Origin: Kribbella flavida DSM 17836
GTDB lineage: Bacteria; Actinomycetota; Actinomycetes; Propionibacteriales; Kribbellaceae
Assembly: GCF_000024345.1 (NCBI RefSeq)
Contig: NC_013729.1
Coordinates: forward strand, 7,192,001 to 7,256,000
Length of the DNA: 64,000 bases
Reading direction: 5' to 3'
Under the pieces are notes generated by a model that worked only from the letters and a program-made list of their open reading frames with translations, was not told the origin of the DNA and made no database searches. Below are positions 51,643 through 60,099 of the stretch, in pieces. How positions within the stretch are numbered: position 1 is the stretch's first letter; each line of letters starts with the position of its first letter. The translations under genes and the position numbers were made by a program.

Positions 51643-53513
51643 TTGGTGTCCTCGGACTTGTTGGTGTCCTGCGGGCGGTCCTCGTCGACGATCTCGGCGT
51701 CCACGACACCGTCGTCGTCGGAGCTGGTGGCCGAGCCGTCGGCCGACGCGCCGTCCTCGGTGGAGCCACCGGCCGCCTGGGCGTTCGCGTACATCGCGGC
51801 ACCCATCTTCTGGCTGGACTGGGCGAGCTTCTCCGACGCGGCCTTGACCGCGTCGGCGTCGTCACCCTCGAGCGCCTTCTTCAGCTCCGCGACGCCGTCC
51901 TTGACCTCGGTCTTGACGTCGTCGGGGACCTTGTCCTCGTTCTCCTGGAGGAACTTCTCGGTCTGGTAGACCAGACCCTCCGCCTGGTTGCGGGACTCGA
52001 CGGCCTCGCGGCGCAAGCGGTCCTCCTCGGCGTACTGCTCGGCGTCGCGGACCATCTTGTCGATGTCGTCCTTCGGCAGCGCGGAGCCACCGGTGACGGT
52101 CATCCGCTGCTCCTTGCCGGTGGCCAGGTCCTTGGCGTTGACGTGCACGATGCCGTTCGCGTCGATGTCGAAGGTGACCTCGATCTGCGGCACGTTGCGC
52201 GGCGCCGGCGGCAGGCCGGTGAGCTCGAAGTTGCCGAGCGACTTGTTGTCCCGGGCCATCTCGCGCTCGCCCTGGTAGACCTGGATCATCACCGACGGCT
52301 GGTTGTCCTCGGCGGTGGTGAAGATCTCCGAGCCCTTGGTCGGGATCGTGGTGTTGCGCTCGATGATCTTGGTGAACACGCCACCCTTGGTCTCGATGCC
52401 CAGGCTCAGTGGGGTCACGTCGAGCAGCAGGACGTCCTTGACCTCACCCTTCAGCACACCGGCCTGCAGGGAGGCGCCGACGGCGACGACCTCGTCCGGG
52501 TTCACACCCTTGTTCGGGTCCTTGCCACCGGTCAGCTCCTTGACCAGCTCGGCCACCGCGGGCATCCGGGTCGAGCCGCCGACCAGGATGACGTGGTCGA
52601 TCTTCGACACGTCGACGCCGGCGTCCTTGATGACGGCCTTGAACGGCGCGCGGGCGCGCTCGAGCAGGTCGTTGGTGAGCTTCTGGAACTCGGCCCGGGA
52701 GAGCTTCTCCTCCAGGTGCAGCGGGCCGGAGTCGGTCAGGCTCAGGTACGGCAGGTGGATCGAGGTCTCGGCGGCGCTGGACAGCTCGATCTTGGCCTTC
52801 TCGGCGGCTTCCTGCAGCCGCTGCATGGCCATCTTGTCGCCGGACAGGTCGGTGCCGTTCTTGTTCTTGAACTGGGTCACCAGCCACTGCACGATGCGCT
52901 GGTCCCAGTCGTCACCACCGAGGTGGTTGTCACCGCTGGTGGCCTTCACCTCGAAGACGCCGTCGCCGATCTCCAGCAGCGAGACGTCGAAGGTGCCGCC
53001 ACCGAGGTCGAAGACCAGGATGGTCTGCTCGGTGCCCTTGTCCAGGCCGTACGCCAGCGCGGCCGCGGTCGGCTCGTTGACGATCCGGTGCACGTTCAGC
53101 CCGGCGATCTCGCCGGCCTCCTTGGTCGCCTGGCGCTGCGCGTCGGAGAAGTAGGCCGGCACGGTGATGACCGCGTCGGTGACCTGCTCCCCGAGGTACG
53201 CCTCGGCGTCCCGCTTCAGCTTCTGCAGCACGAAGGCGCTGATCTGCTGCGGGGTGAACTTCTTGCCGTCGATCGAGACGTTCCAGTCCTCGCCCATGTG
53301 GCGCTTGACCGAACGGATCGTGCGGTCGACGTTCGTGGTGGCCTGGCGCTTGGCCACCTCGCCGACCAGGACCTCGCCGTTCTTGGCGAAGGCCACGACC
53401 GAGGGCGTCGTGCGTGCTCCCTCGGCGTTGGGGATGACGGTGGGCTCGCCACCTTCCAGTACGGCGATGACGGAGTTCGTCGTACCGAGATCGATACCGA
53501 CCGCGCGGGCCAT
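51639..53513 (-). CDS. dnaK: Chaperone DnaK (Hsp70)
   Basis: A 624-residue Hsp70. It starts MARAVGIDLGTTNSVIAVLEGG at the ATG 53511-53513, preceded by GGAGG; the longer open frame runs through the HAIR box and is not coding. The ATPase domain (about 1-370) shows IFDLGGGT-like VFDLGGGTFDVSLLE and the second phosphate loop ILVGGSTRMPAV. The interdomain linker DVLLLDVTPLSLGIE follows, then the substrate-binding beta domain and helical lid, and an acidic C-terminal tail. First gene of dnaK-grpE-dnaJ-hspR. Confidence 0.97.
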   Translation of the reverse strand: MARAVGIDLGTTNSVIAVLEGGEPTVIPNAEGARTTPSVVAFAKNGEVLVGEVAKRQATTNVDRTIRSVKRHMGEDWNVSIDGKKFTPQQISAFVLQKLKRDAEAYLGEQVTDAVITVPAYFSDAQRQATKEAGEIAGLNVHRIVNEPTAAALAYGLDKGTEQTILVFDLGGGTFDVSLLEIGDGVFEVKATSGDNHLGGDDWDQRIVQWLVTQFKNKNGTDLSGDKMAMQRLQEAAEKAKIELSSAAETSIHLPYLSLTDSGPLHLEEKLSRAEFQKLTNDLLERARAPFKAVIKDAGVDVSKIDHVILVGGSTRMPAVAELVKELTGGKDPNKGVNPDEVVAVGASLQAGVLKGEVKDVLLLDVTPLSLGIETKGGVFTKIIERNTTIPTKGSEIFTTAEDNQPSVMIQVYQGEREMARDNKSLGNFELTGLPPAPRNVPQIEVTFDIDANGIVHVNAKDLATGKEQRMTVTGGSALPKDDIDKMVRDAEQYAEEDRLRREAVESRNQAEGLVYQTEKFLQENEDKVPDDVKTEVKDGVAELKKALEGDDADAVKAASEKLAQSSQKMGAAMYANAQAAGGSTEDGASADGSATSSDDDGVVDAEIVDEDRPQDTNKSEDTK

Positions 53514-53531
53514 GTGCGTTACCTCCACGAA

Positions 53532-53552
53532 GTTGAGTGATGCAGACTCAAT
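53532..53552. promoter_or_regulatory. HAIR box 1 upstream of dnaK
   Basis: TTGAGT-GATGCAG-ACTCAA at 53533-53551: both arms perfect with a 7-bp spacer, 20 bp before the dnaK start codon. Confidence 0.93.
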
Positions 53553-53605
53553 GTTGCCGATCCGAGATCGGTATTTCAAGTTGCCCCCGGAGTCGGTCCG
53601 GCAGA

Positions 53606-53626
53606 CTTGAGTACACCTGGCTCAAC
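53606..53626. promoter_or_regulatory. HAIR box 2 upstream of dnaK
   Basis: TTGAGT-ACACCTG-GCTCAA at 53607-53625, one mismatch to consensus in the right arm. Its start is 74 bp (seven helical turns) from that of HAIR box 1. Confidence 0.85.
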
Positions 53627-53741
53627 ATTGCACGACGCCCAGGTCATTCCCAACCCCGGCCCCGAACTTTCCGGGATCGCCCGGGTGCCGCCCTGAACGG
53701 ACCCCTGCCGCTGAAACCGCGTGCCGTGGGAGGGTGGTCAG

Positions 53742-54224
53742 GTGAAACTCCGCCCCCTGTCCACCGTTGACGAGGCCGCCGTACTCGCCCTCAACGCCGC
53801 CGAGGCCCACCTCGACCCACTCGGCCCGGATCGGCTCGACTGGCTCCGGCTGATCGCCGCGCACGCCGCCGTCGTGGACGTCGACGGCGAGGTCGCCGGC
53901 TTCGTGCTCACCTTCGCCCCGGGTTCGGCGTACGACGGACTCGACTTCCAGTGGTTCGCCGCGACCTACGCCGACCGCTTCCTCTACCTGGACCGGATCG
54001 TGGTCGCTCCGGCGCACCGCCGCCAGGGCATCGCCGACCTCGTCTACCGGGCCGTCGAGCGCTCGGCCACGCCGTTCGACCGGCTGGTCTGCGGGGTCCG
54101 GTCCGACCCGCCGGACGAGCCGGCGCTCGCCTTGCACGCCGCCCGCGGCTTCGTCGAGGTCGGCAAGCTGCGCCACCCGGAGGGCACCACCAACGCGATG
54201 CTGTCGAAGGAACTCACCGACTGA
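53742..54224 (+). CDS. GNAT-family N-acetyltransferase
   Basis: A 160-residue acetyltransferase. The acetyl-CoA motif is FLYLDRIVVAPAHRRQGIADLVYRAVER (R-R-Q-G-I-A loop near residue 95), and the C-terminal ALALHAARGFVEVGKLRHPEG forms the second half of the fold. The GTG at 53742 has GGGAGG eight bases upstream; a GTG at 53721 is possible. It is divergent from dnaK but its start is 116 bp from HAIR box 2, so heat control is uncertain. Substrate unknown. Confidence 0.88.
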   Translation: MKLRPLSTVDEAAVLALNAAEAHLDPLGPDRLDWLRLIAAHAAVVDVDGEVAGFVLTFAPGSAYDGLDFQWFAATYADRFLYLDRIVVAPAHRRQGIADLVYRAVERSATPFDRLVCGVRSDPPDEPALALHAARGFVEVGKLRHPEGTTNAMLSKELTD

Positions 54225-54291
54225 GCGAGCCGGCGAAGCCGGCCGCGGCATGGCCGGCCGGTGCCGGCGACGGCATACCCGGACTGTGCGG

Positions 54292-55314
54292 CTACTGCAG
54301 GGCCGAGCGAGGCAGCAGCTCGCCGACGATCTCTCGGGTGAAGATGTCGTAGCTGATGATCAGCAGCTCGTCGCCGGGCAGCTCGACCACCGCCGGGTTC
54401 GCCTGGTCCACGGTGTCGCGGCCCGCGTCGATCACCACGTGCAGGGGGTCCTGGTCCCAGGGACCACGGGGGTCCTGGACGATCGTCGCCACGGTCGGGC
54501 GGCCGGGGTTGAAGCGCTTGGACACGTCGCCGTACGCGAGCAGCACGGCGCCGTCCGACAGCGTCAACGTGTCGGACGAGGACGCGTGCAAGCCGCACAG
54601 CTCCGGCTCGGACCAGGTGAAGCCGTTGTCGTCGGAGCGAACGAGCTCCGCCTCCTCGTCGGTCCGCAGCAGCGCCACCACCTGACCGTCGGACAGCAAG
54701 GTCAGCACCGGCTCCAGGTACTCCCGCTCCGGCTTCCGCCCCAAGATCACCTCCCCGTCGGCCGGCCACGTCCGCCCACCGTCGGTCGACCGTACGACGC
54801 TCGCCGCGTGGCACGTGTCACCCGGGAACACGCCGTACACCGGAGCCAGCAGATCCCCGTTCGGCAGCTCGAGGATCTGCCCGTGCGCCACGATGTGCCC
54901 CGCGCGGAACCCGTGCCACACCTCGTCGGTGTCGTGGTCGACCATCGCCGACCCGACCACGACGGGGTCAGCCCACGTAGTACCGCCGTCGGCGGACCGC
55001 GCCACCAGCACCGCGGGACACACGTACGGCCGCACCGACCAGTCGATCTGGAACCAGCTCAGCAGGATGTCCCCACTGCTCAACTGGACCAGCATCGGAT
55101 CCCGGTCGTCGTAGAGGGTGTCGACCACCACCCGCGGCTCCGACCAGCTCCGCCCACCGTCCGCGCTCTCCGCCGCCACGATCCGCCCGACACTGCGAAC
55201 GTGCGCCAGCCCTTCGCGCCACACCACCAGCACCCGCCCGTCAGCAAGCCGAACAGCACTCGGAAAGTACGGCAACTGACCAGCGATACTCCGGGCAACC
55301 ACGACGCGGCTCAT
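54292..55314 (-). CDS. Sialidase-superfamily (BNR/Asp-box) protein
   Basis: A 340-residue six-bladed beta-propeller. Four Asp-box repeats are visible (SADGGRSW, SADGGTTW, STDGGRTW, SDDNGFTW). There is no signal peptide. Catalytic arginine, tyrosine and glutamate residues of true exo-sialidases cannot be confirmed by eye, so it may be a glycosidase of another specificity. The ATG at 55312-55314 is used. Its upstream region contains the left inverted-repeat element of the DUF559 cassette. Confidence 0.85.
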   Translation of the reverse strand: MSRVVVARSIAGQLPYFPSAVRLADGRVLVVWREGLAHVRSVGRIVAAESADGGRSWSEPRVVVDTLYDDRDPMLVQLSSGDILLSWFQIDWSVRPYVCPAVLVARSADGGTTWADPVVVGSAMVDHDTDEVWHGFRAGHIVAHGQILELPNGDLLAPVYGVFPGDTCHAASVVRSTDGGRTWPADGEVILGRKPEREYLEPVLTLLSDGQVVALLRTDEEAELVRSDDNGFTWSEPELCGLHASSSDTLTLSDGAVLLAYGDVSKRFNPGRPTVATIVQDPRGPWDQDPLHVVIDAGRDTVDQANPAVVELPGDELLIISYDIFTREIVGELLPRSALQ

Positions 55315-55338
55315 ACGGCCCACGTTTTCATATCCGGA

Positions 55339-55430
55339 CGTCCACCACTCAGCAACCGGCTCCGCCGAGGGCCCGCTAGGCGTAACTCCGGGGTTCCGAA
55401 CCGCTGGGCAGCGGGTTGCTGAGTGGTGGA
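55339..55430. repeat. Left inverted-repeat element of the DUF559 cassette
   Basis: TCCACCACTCAGCAACC at 55341-55357 and GGTTGCTGAGTGGTGGA at 55414-55430 are perfect 17-bp reverse complements separated by 56 bp. The outer end CGTCCACCACTCA (from 55339) recurs in reverse at the right element. Confidence 0.9.
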
Positions 55431-55487
55431 GACACGGTCTGTGGATAGCCGGAACCAGCGCGGGCGCAGATCCGGCATGCTGCGGCG

Positions 55488-56363
55488 GTGGCTGAGATCG
55501 AGCAGGTGCTGGCCCACCGAGGTGGCAGTGCGACCTACGCCGACCTCCGGACCCTTGTTTCTGCGCGAGCAATTCGCGCCGCGCTCCGCGCGAGGTCCGT
55601 CCGTCGGGTGGCCAAGGGGGTTTATGCCCTTCCGGATGCTCCGGAAGCACTCACCGCGGCGCGAAGTCAAGGTGGAGTCGTCTCCCATCTGAGTGCTGCC
55701 CAGCACTGGCAGATGGGGGTGGTTACGAGCCCTCAGCTGCCACACGTGACGCTCCCACCTGGACGCGTCCGGCGGAAGGCCGGGCTGCCGTGCGTTCTGC
55801 ACTGGGCCGATGTGCCGGCCATCGCCGACGTCACCACCCCGATCCGTACGGTGCTCGACTGCGTCCGCACGCTGCCGTTGTCCGAGGGGCTGGCTGTCGC
55901 CGACTCGGCCCTGCACCGCGGCATCGTCGACCAGGACGACTTGCTGGCCGCGGCAGAACGCCTCACCGGCCCGCACCGTCGGCGAATTCAGCAAGTGGTG
56001 CAACTGGCCGACCACCGAGCGGAGTCGGTGCTCGAGTCGGCGTTGCGGGCGATTCTCGTCGAGGCGGCGATCGAAGGTTTTGAACCACAACTGCCGGTGC
56101 GGGATGCGGGGTTCTCGGCCCGGCTCGATCTCGGCCATCGTGTGCTGCGGATCGGCCTGGAAGCCGACGGCTTCGAGCACCACGGCACCCGGCGGGCGTT
56201 GGTTCGGGACTGCCGTCGATCGGTGCAGCTGAGCCTGCGGGGGTGGCGCGTTCTGCGGTTCAGCTGGGAGGACGTGATGTACGACGCGCACTGGGTGGCC
56301 GAGGCGGTTCGGGCCATGACCGAATCCCCAGCACTCAGCAACAGGCCGGACCAGGCCGCTTGA
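55488..56363 (+). CDS. AbiEi-type winged-helix plus DUF559 (Vsr-like) nuclease-domain protein
   Basis: A 291-residue protein. Residues 1-60 resemble the AbiEi antitoxin winged helix (ARSVRRVAKGVYALP), the middle resembles AbiEi-type sequence (SHLSAAQHWQMG), and residues 178-275 form a DUF559/PD-(D/E)XK domain related to very-short-patch repair endonucleases. Its candidate catalytic residues are E183, D214 and E225 with D227 and H231-H232; the end GWRVLRFSWEDVMYD is typical. Such fusions are abundant in actinobacteria, often in many copies, with unknown role. The GTG at 55488 is used. The last codons lie inside the right inverted-repeat element. Confidence 0.85.
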   Translation: MAEIEQVLAHRGGSATYADLRTLVSARAIRAALRARSVRRVAKGVYALPDAPEALTAARSQGGVVSHLSAAQHWQMGVVTSPQLPHVTLPPGRVRRKAGLPCVLHWADVPAIADVTTPIRTVLDCVRTLPLSEGLAVADSALHRGIVDQDDLLAAAERLTGPHRRRIQQVVQLADHRAESVLESALRAILVEAAIEGFEPQLPVRDAGFSARLDLGHRVLRIGLEADGFEHHGTRRALVRDCRRSVQLSLRGWRVLRFSWEDVMYDAHWVAEAVRAMTESPALSNRPDQAA

Positions 56364-56417
56364 GCGTTGAGCTACGCCTGTGCAGCCTTCCGAAGTCGGC
56401 TTGGTGAGTGGTGGACG
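56328..56417. repeat. Right inverted-repeat element of the DUF559 cassette
   Basis: CACTCAGCAAC at 56332-56342 and TTGGTGAGTGGTGGACG at 56401-56417 mirror the left element. The right outer end, reversed, reads CGTCCACCACTCACCAA against CGTCCACCACTCAGCAA on the left (16 of 17 identical). Internal GAGCTACGCCT also matches the reverse of the left element's AGGCGTAACTC with one mismatch. Confidence 0.8.
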
Positions 56418-56424
56418 TGCGCTT

Positions 56425-57588
56425 TCACACCGGGCGGCCGGCGATGAAGGTTCGGGTGACGAGCGGCACGCCGGGGCGGTAGGCGAGGTGGAGGTAGGAG
56501 GGGGCGTCGAGCACGGCGAGGTCGGCGCGGGCGCCGACGGTGAGGCGGCCGATGTCGGTGCGGCGCAGTGCGGCGGCGCCGCCCGCAGTGGCGGACCAGA
56601 CGGCTTCGGCCGGGCTCATCCGCATCTCGCGGACGGCCAGGGCGATGCAGAACGGCATCGAGGACGAGTAGCCGGAGCCGGGGTTGCAGTCGGTCGCCAG
56701 GGCGACGGTGACGCCGGCGTCCAGCAGCCGGCGGGCATCGGGGTACGGCGAGCGGGTGGAGAACTCGATCGCCGGCAGCAGTCCGGCGACCACTCCGGAC
56801 GACGCCAGCGCGTCCACGTCGGCAGCGGTGAGGAACGTGCAGTGGTCCGCGGCCGCGGCGCCGACCTCACACGCCACCTGGACGCCGGGGCCTTCGCCCA
56901 GCTGGTTCGCGTGCACGCGCGCCGCCAGGCCCGCGGCCTGCCCGGCCCGAAGAATCGCGCGGGCCTGGTCGGCGTCGAAGGCGCCGCGTTCGACGAACAC
57001 GTCGACCCACTTGGCGTGCTTGGCCGCGGCCGTCAGCATCGGCCCGGTCACCAGGTCGACGTACCCGGCCGGGTCGTCGGCGAACTCGGCCGGTACGACG
57101 TGCGCCCCCAGGTACGTCGTCTCGTCGGTGAACTCCGCCGCGACAGCCAGCGAGCGGGCCTCGTCGGCGACCGTCAGCCCGTAGCCGGACTTGATCTCGA
57201 CGGTTGTCGTGCCCTGCCGGCGCATCTCGGCGACCAGCCGGGCCACGGTGGCCGCGAGCTGCTCGTCGGCGGCCCCACGGGTCGCGGCGACCGTGGTCCG
57301 GATCCCGCCCGCGCTGTACGGCGTACCGGTCATCCGGGCGGCGAACTCCTCGGCGCGGTCGCCGGCGAACACCAGGTGCGCGTGCGAGTCCACGAAGCCC
57401 GGCAGCACCGCCCGGTCGCCCAGCTCCAGCGAGCTGTCCGCGGCCGGCGCCGACCGGCGGGACCCGACCCAGGCGATCTTGCTGCCCTCGACCACCAGCG
57501 CGGCGTCGTGCAGCTCGCCGAGCAGCGGTCCGTGCTCCGGGTCGTTCGTCACCAGTGAGCTGATCCCGGTCAGCAGCAGCGAGCTCAT
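56425..57588 (-). CDS. hutI: Imidazolonepropionase
   Basis: This enzyme hydrolyses 4-imidazolone-5-propionate to N-formimidoyl-L-glutamate, the third step of histidine degradation. A 387-residue amidohydrolase: the metal-binding HxH is in PGFVDSHAHLVFAGDR, substrate residues in TTVEIKSGYGL, and the C-terminal metal ligand in ALATDCNPGSGYSSSMP. The ATG at 57586-57588 overlaps the hutF stop by 4 bp (ATGA). Last gene of the cluster. Confidence 0.96.
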   Translation of the reverse strand: MSSLLLTGISSLVTNDPEHGPLLGELHDAALVVEGSKIAWVGSRRSAPAADSSLELGDRAVLPGFVDSHAHLVFAGDRAEEFAARMTGTPYSAGGIRTTVAATRGAADEQLAATVARLVAEMRRQGTTTVEIKSGYGLTVADEARSLAVAAEFTDETTYLGAHVVPAEFADDPAGYVDLVTGPMLTAAAKHAKWVDVFVERGAFDADQARAILRAGQAAGLAARVHANQLGEGPGVQVACEVGAAAADHCTFLTAADVDALASSGVVAGLLPAIEFSTRSPYPDARRLLDAGVTVALATDCNPGSGYSSSMPFCIALAVREMRMSPAEAVWSATAGGAAALRRTDIGRLTVGARADLAVLDAPSYLHLAYRPGVPLVTRTFIAGRPV

Positions 57589-58892
57589 GTCACCTCCGCG
57601 ATGGCTGCGGCCAGCTCGGCCGCCACATCCAGTTTCAGGTGGTGGCTGTCGGCCACGCGATGCACGCCGTCGACCACCACGTCGGTCACGTCGGCGCCGG
57701 TCGCGGCGAACACCACCGTCTCGACCGACGCGCCCGTGCCCGCGGTCCGCACGCTGTCCAGCCGCACGGCGACCAGGTCCGCGCGGGCCCCGACCGCGAT
57801 CGTGCCCGCGTCGGTGAAGCCGAGGGAGCGATGACCGTCGACGGTCGCCGCGGTGAGCAGCTCGGGCGCCGACCAGTGGCCGCGCTCCTGGGAGCTGAGC
57901 CGCTCGTCCAGCTCGACTGCGCGCATCTCCTCGAACAGGTCGATCACCGCGTGGCTGTCGGACCCCAGCGTCAGCGGCGACCCCGCCTCGCGCAGCGCGA
58001 CCGACGGGCCGATGCCGTCCGCGAGGTCGCGCTCGGTGGTCGGGCAGAAGCACGCGTACGTCGCGGAGCCGCCGAGCAGGCCGATGTCCGGGCCGGTCAG
58101 GTGGGTCGCGTGGACCGCGCTGGTCCGCCCGCTCAGGAAGCCCGCCTCGTCGAGCACCTGCGTCGGCGTCCGCCCGTACGCCGCCAGGCAGGCCTGGTTC
58201 TCCGCGACCTGCTCCGACAGGTGCACGTGCAAAGGTGCCTCGGGCAACAACGAGGCGACTGCCGTCAACTGGTCCGCCGGCACACCGCGGACCGAGTGCG
58301 CGGCCGCGCCGATCACCACGCCGTCGGCACCGCGCAGCTGCCCGACCCGGGATCCCCAGGCGCTCGCGTCGCCGTCGCTGAACCGCTGCTGCACCTCGTT
58401 CAACGGCTGGTCGATGCCGCCGGCGACGTAGCAGGTGTCGAGCAGCGCGATCCGCAGACCGACGTCCCGGGCGGCCGCGATCAGCGCCTCGCCCATCGCG
58501 TTCGGCTGGTCGTACCGGCGGCCGCCCGGGGCGTGGTGCAGGTAGTGGAACTCGCCCACGGCGGTGATCCCGGCCAGCAGCATCTCGCCGTACACGGCGC
58601 GGGCGAGGCGGTAGTAGCTGTCGGGGGTGAGGATCGAGGCGACGGCGTACATCTGCTCGCGCCAGGTCCAGAACGTGCCGCGCTCAGTCTGCGTGCGGCC
58701 GCGGAGAGCGCGGTGGAACGCGTGGCTGTGACAGTTCGCCAGGCCCGGTACGACGAGTCCGCCGAGGCGGACGGCGTCTCCAGGCGCTGTCCCGGCCTCG
58801 ACGGCGGTGATCCGGCCGTTCTCGACCGTGACGAGCACGCGCTCCGCGATCCCGCCGGGCAGCAGCGCTCGGGCGCACCAGTACGCCGTCAC
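57585..58892 (-). CDS. hutF: Formimidoylglutamate deiminase
   Basis: A 435-residue amidohydrolase that converts N-formimidoyl-L-glutamate to N-formyl-L-glutamate and ammonia. Metal ligands lie in PGLANCHSHAFHRALRG and HVHLSEQVAEN; the C-terminal ligand is in LTLGSDSHAVIDLFEEM. HutF implies the five-step histidine route, in which formylglutamate must then be hydrolysed. It starts at GTG 58890-58892, overlapping the M20 gene stop by 4 bp (GTGA). Confidence 0.95.
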   Translation of the reverse strand: MTAYWCARALLPGGIAERVLVTVENGRITAVEAGTAPGDAVRLGGLVVPGLANCHSHAFHRALRGRTQTERGTFWTWREQMYAVASILTPDSYYRLARAVYGEMLLAGITAVGEFHYLHHAPGGRRYDQPNAMGEALIAAARDVGLRIALLDTCYVAGGIDQPLNEVQQRFSDGDASAWGSRVGQLRGADGVVIGAAAHSVRGVPADQLTAVASLLPEAPLHVHLSEQVAENQACLAAYGRTPTQVLDEAGFLSGRTSAVHATHLTGPDIGLLGGSATYACFCPTTERDLADGIGPSVALREAGSPLTLGSDSHAVIDLFEEMRAVELDERLSSQERGHWSAPELLTAATVDGHRSLGFTDAGTIAVGARADLVAVRLDSVRTAGTGASVETVVFAATGADVTDVVVDGVHRVADSHHLKLDVAAELAAAIAEVT

Positions 58893-60097
58893 CGGGCCAG
58901 GTCTTTCAGCACCGCCGCCAGCGCCTCGACCCCGGCCAGACAGTCGTCCATCTCGGCGTGCTCGGCCGGTGAGTGCGAGACCCCGGTCGGGTTGCGTACG
59001 AACAGCATGGCGGTCGGGATGCCCGCGTCTGAGAACACTCCGGCGTCGTGCCCGGCTCCGGTCGGCAGCACCGGAGCCCCGCCCACGACGCTGTCCAGTA
59101 CGCCGGCCAGCCGGTCGCGCAGGCCGGCCGGGAAGTCGACGATCGGCGAGACCGACTCGGCGACCACCTCGACGCTGGTGCCGTCCCGCTCGGCGCGCTC
59201 GGTCGCCTGCCGGGTGATTGCTGCCAGCAACTGGTTGAGCACGTCGTCGGAGGCGGCCCGGGCGTCCAGCCACGCGGTCACCACCGACGGTACGGCGTTC
59301 GTCCCGTTCGGCTCGACCGCCAGCCGGCCGAAGGTGGCCCGGGCACCGGCCAGCCGGGCCTGCTTGTTGGCCGCCAGGGCGGTCATCGCGTAGGTGAGCA
59401 TCGGGTCGTGCCGGTCCTCCATCAAGGTGGTGCCGGCGTGGTTGGCCTCCCCGGTGAAGGTGAACCGGAACCGCCCGTGCGGCCAGATCGAGCTGGCGAC
59501 ACCGACCGGCGCGGTCAGCGCACGGCCTTGCTCGACGTGCAGTTCGACGAAGGTGCCCATCCGCTCCAGCAGCGGCGACGGACCCACCCCGGCCGGATCG
59601 GTGCCGGCCTGCTCGAGCGCGTGCGCCAGCGTGACGCCGGCGCGGTCCTGCAACGCCAGCGCCTTCGCGGCCGGCAGCACTCCGGTCGCGATCCGGGACC
59701 CCAGGCACGGCATGCCGAACCGGGATCCCTCCTCCTCCACGAACGCCCCGACCCCGATCGGCACCGACGGCTCGAACCCCTCGGCCCGCAGCCGGTCAAC
59801 AGCCGCCAGCGCCGAGACAACTCCCAAAGGCCCGTCGAAGGCACCCCCGTCGAGCACGGAGTCCAGGTGGCTGCCCGTCACCACACCTTGGACGTCGGAG
59901 GACGGGTTCCACCAGGCGATGAGGTTGCCGATGCCGTCGGACTCCAGGGTCAGGTCGCGGGCGGCGCACTGGTCGGTGAACCAGTCGGTGGCCGCGCGTT
60001 CGGTCGGCGTCCAGCCGCCGCGGCGGTACCCCCCGGTGGAGGGGTCCCGGCCGACGGCGGCCAGCGCCGCCCACATCTGCTCGAAGGACTCGGACAA
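58889..60097 (-). CDS. M20-family amidohydrolase (allantoate amidohydrolase-like), possible N-formylglutamate hydrolase
   Basis: A 402-residue metallo-amidohydrolase of the AllC/beta-ureidopropionase branch. Metal and catalytic motifs are VTGSHLDSV, GAFVEEEGSRFG (catalytic glutamate), VELHVEQG, and the C-terminal SHSPAEHAEM. The dimerisation-domain GEANHAGTT is present. No purine-degradation genes are near. Overlap with hutF on one side and a 2-bp gap to the transporter on the other argue for a role in histidine use, most simply hydrolysis of N-formylglutamate in place of HutG. That role is inference. Confidence 0.88.
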   Translation of the reverse strand: MSESFEQMWAALAAVGRDPSTGGYRRGGWTPTERAATDWFTDQCAARDLTLESDGIGNLIAWWNPSSDVQGVVTGSHLDSVLDGGAFDGPLGVVSALAAVDRLRAEGFEPSVPIGVGAFVEEEGSRFGMPCLGSRIATGVLPAAKALALQDRAGVTLAHALEQAGTDPAGVGPSPLLERMGTFVELHVEQGRALTAPVGVASSIWPHGRFRFTFTGEANHAGTTLMEDRHDPMLTYAMTALAANKQARLAGARATFGRLAVEPNGTNAVPSVVTAWLDARAASDDVLNQLLAAITRQATERAERDGTSVEVVAESVSPIVDFPAGLRDRLAGVLDSVVGGAPVLPTGAGHDAGVFSDAGIPTAMLFVRNPTGVSHSPAEHAEMDDCLAGVEALAAVLKDLAR

Positions 60098-60099
60098 GA

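Noticed and set aside
58889..60097. Allantoate (purine) degradation role taken at face value
   Set aside because: No ureide or purine genes nearby and tight coupling to hutF; listed as an M20 amidohydrolase with a proposed hut role.
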